7,523 nt of DNA from Betaproteobacteria bacterium RIFCSPLOWO2_02_FULL_68_150 (lineage in GTDB: Bacteria > Pseudomonadota > Gammaproteobacteria > Burkholderiales > SG8-39). Positions 6,012 to 7,523 of this stretch are shown piece after piece. The notes beneath the pieces are model-generated. The model saw only the letters and a program-made list of their open reading frames with translations, was not told where the DNA came from and ran no database searches. Where the stretch lies: NCBI GenBank assembly GCA_001771975.1, contig MERE01000046.1, positions 1-7,523 of the forward strand. Reading direction: 5' to 3'. A program made the position numbers and the translations under genes. The first letter of the stretch is position 1. Every line of letters starts with the position of its first letter.

Positions 6012-7517
6012 ATGGACATCTTCGCCAATCTCGCGCTCGGGTTCGGCGTTGCGCTGACGCCTTTCAATCTGTTGATGTGCCTGATCGGAGTGATCCTCGG
6101 CACGCTGATCGGGGTGCTGCCCGGCGTCGGGCCGGTGGCGACCATCGCCATGCTGCTGCCGATCACCTTCAACCTCAACCCGATTGCGGCGCTGATCATG
6201 CTCGCGGGGATCTATTACGGCGCGCAGTACGGCGGATCGACGACCGCGATCCTGGTCAATCTGCCGGGTGAGGCGTCGTCGGTGGTGACCTGCCTCGACG
6301 GCTACCAGATGGCGCGGCAGGGCCGCGCCGGACCCGCGCTCGCCACGGCGGCGCTGGGATCGTTTTTTGCAGGTTGCGTAGCCACCCTGATCGTGGCGAT
6401 GTTCGCCCCGCCGCTCGCCGAGGTGGCGCTGAAATTCGGGCCCGCGGAGTACTTCTCGCTCATGGTGCTCGGTCTCGTCGCCGCGGTGGTGCTGGCGCAC
6501 GGATCGTTGCTGAAAGCGATCGCGATGGTGATCCTGGGACTGCTGCTGGGTCTGATCGGCACCGATGTGAATTCCGGCGTGTTGCGCTTTGCGTTCGGCA
6601 TTTCGGAACTCGCCGACGGCATCGGTTTCGTGACGGTCGCGATGGGCATGTTCGGCCTGGCCGAGATCATCGCCAATCTGGAGCAAAAGGGCGAGCGCGA
6701 GGTGTTCACCAAGAAGGTCACGCACCTGTGGCCCAGGAAGGAAGACTGGAAGCGCATCTGGGCGCCGATATTGCGCGGCACCTTCCTCGGTTCGGCGCTC
6801 GGCATCCTTCCCGGCGGCGGCGCTCTGCTTGCGTCTTTTGGCGCCTATACGCTCGAGAAGAAGGTCTCCAAGTACGCGCATGAGTTCGGCAAGGGTGCGA
6901 TCGAGGGCGTGGCGGCGCCGGAGTCGGCGAACAACGCCGGCGCGCAGACTTCCTTCATTCCGCTGCTCACGCTCGGAATTCCGTCCAACGCCGTCATGGC
7001 GCTCATGATCGGCGCCATGATGATCCAGGGCATCGCCCCGGGGCCGCAGGTGATGACCGAGCGGCCGCAGCTCTTCTGGGGCATGATCGCCTCGATGTGG
7101 GTCGGCAACCTGATGCTGGTGGTACTGAACCTCCCGCTCATCGGCATGTGGATCAAGCTGCTCACGGTGCCCTACCGGATCCTGTACCCGTCGATCCTCG
7201 TTTTCATGTCGATCGGCGTATTCAGCCTCTCCAACAACCCGTTCGACGTGCTGCTGATGGGAATCTTCGGCCTGCTCGGCTACGTCTGCGTCAAGCTCGC
7301 GTGCGAGCCGGCACCGATGATCCTCGGCTTCATCCTCGGCCCGCTGATGGAGGAAAACCTGCGGCGCGCGATGCTGCTGTCGCGCGGCGATCCGATGACC
7401 TTCGTCCAGAAGCCGATCTCGGCCGGTTTCATCATCGCCTCGGTGATCCTGCTCGTCATCATCGCTTTGCCCGCGTTGCGCAAGAAGCGCGAGGAAGTCT
7501 TCGTCGAGGAGACGTGA
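6012..7517 (+). CDS. tctA: Tripartite tricarboxylate transporter, large permease subunit TctA
   Basis: The 501-residue protein is full length for TctA, the main transport subunit, with many transmembrane segments across its length. Family landmarks are GVLPGVGP (34-41), YYGAQYGGSTTAILVNLPGE (68-87), the second-repeat counterpart GILPGGGALL (264-273), and an APESANNAGAQ stretch around 302-312 followed by LTLGIPSNAVMAL. The two PG-rich loops fit the internal duplication known in this family. A soluble loop with many Lys/Glu/Trp residues lies at roughly 215-245. The ATG at 6012 lies 9 nt after the tctB stop and has only a weak Shine-Dalgarno, suggesting coupling. The stop is at 7515-7517, so the gene is complete. 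No binding-protein gene or terminator is visible because the window ends 6 nt later. Substrate specificity depends on the missing binding protein and is unknown. Confidence 0.95.
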   Translation: MDIFANLALGFGVALTPFNLLMCLIGVILGTLIGVLPGVGPVATIAMLLPITFNLNPIAALIMLAGIYYGAQYGGSTTAILVNLPGEASSVVTCLDGYQMARQGRAGPALATAALGSFFAGCVATLIVAMFAPPLAEVALKFGPAEYFSLMVLGLVAAVVLAHGSLLKAIAMVILGLLLGLIGTDVNSGVLRFAFGISELADGIGFVTVAMGMFGLAEIIANLEQKGEREVFTKKVTHLWPRKEDWKRIWAPILRGTFLGSALGILPGGGALLASFGAYTLEKKVSKYAHEFGKGAIEGVAAPESANNAGAQTSFIPLLTLGIPSNAVMALMIGAMMIQGIAPGPQVMTERPQLFWGMIASMWVGNLMLVVLNLPLIGMWIKLLTVPYRILYPSILVFMSIGVFSLSNNPFDVLLMGIFGLLGYVCVKLACEPAPMILGFILGPLMEENLRRAMLLSRGDPMTFVQKPISAGFIIASVILLVIIALPALRKKREEVFVEET

Positions 7518-7523
7518 GGCGAC

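Noticed and set aside
5487..6881. Long N-terminal extension of the esterase frame on the minus strand (about 465 codons)
   Set aside because: It is antisense to tctB and tctA, has low-complexity charged composition, and would bury the lipoprotein signal peptide in mid-protein. The start at 5486 explains everything recognisable.
1..7523. CRISPR arrays, tRNA/rRNA genes, insertion sequences, direct repeats or riboswitches
   Set aside because: None could be recognised; nearly all bases are coding and the only gaps are 12, 60 and 9 nt.

Overview
The window is a gene-dense stretch of high-GC DNA with seven intact genes and one gene cut off at the left edge. GC content, the tripartite tricarboxylate transporter (Tct) genes and the general protein flavour suggest a Betaproteobacterium or a close relative. 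That is an inference; there is no rRNA or other taxonomic marker here.

Region 1 (1-4847, + strand) is the 3' part of an arsenosugar-type operon. It opens with the C-terminal end of the radical SAM enzyme ArsS. Next come a YfcE/calcineurin-like phosphoesterase with an aberrant first metal motif, a two-domain protein joining a TVP38/VTT membrane domain to an FAD-dependent disulfide oxidoreductase, a family 2 glycosyltransferase, and a DUF2064 nucleotidyl/glycosyltransferase-like protein. The last two match what I know as the 'rSAM/selenodomain-associated' transferase 2 and transferase 1 families. Every gene overlaps the next (8, 4, 4 and 35 nt), so the block is almost certainly one translationally coupled transcript. 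In the known pathway ArsM makes dimethylated arsenic and ArsS joins it to the 5'-deoxyadenosyl group of SAM. The downstream enzymes here are good candidates for later steps (dephosphorylation, redox, glycosylation, membrane handling), but none of those roles is proven by the sequence.

Region 2 (4860-5486, - strand) is a single convergent gene for a secreted SGNH/GDSL esterase with a lipoprotein signal. Only 12 nt separate it from the end of the arsenosugar operon.

Region 3 (5547-7517, + strand) is tctB-tctA, the small and large membrane subunits of a tripartite tricarboxylate transporter. They are transcribed divergently from the esterase across a 60-nt gap that holds a plausible extended -10 promoter and a strong Shine-Dalgarno sequence. 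No TctC-type binding protein is inside the window, which ends 6 nt after tctA. No tRNA, rRNA, CRISPR, insertion sequence or notable repeat was seen, and no gene-free stretch exceeds 300 nt.
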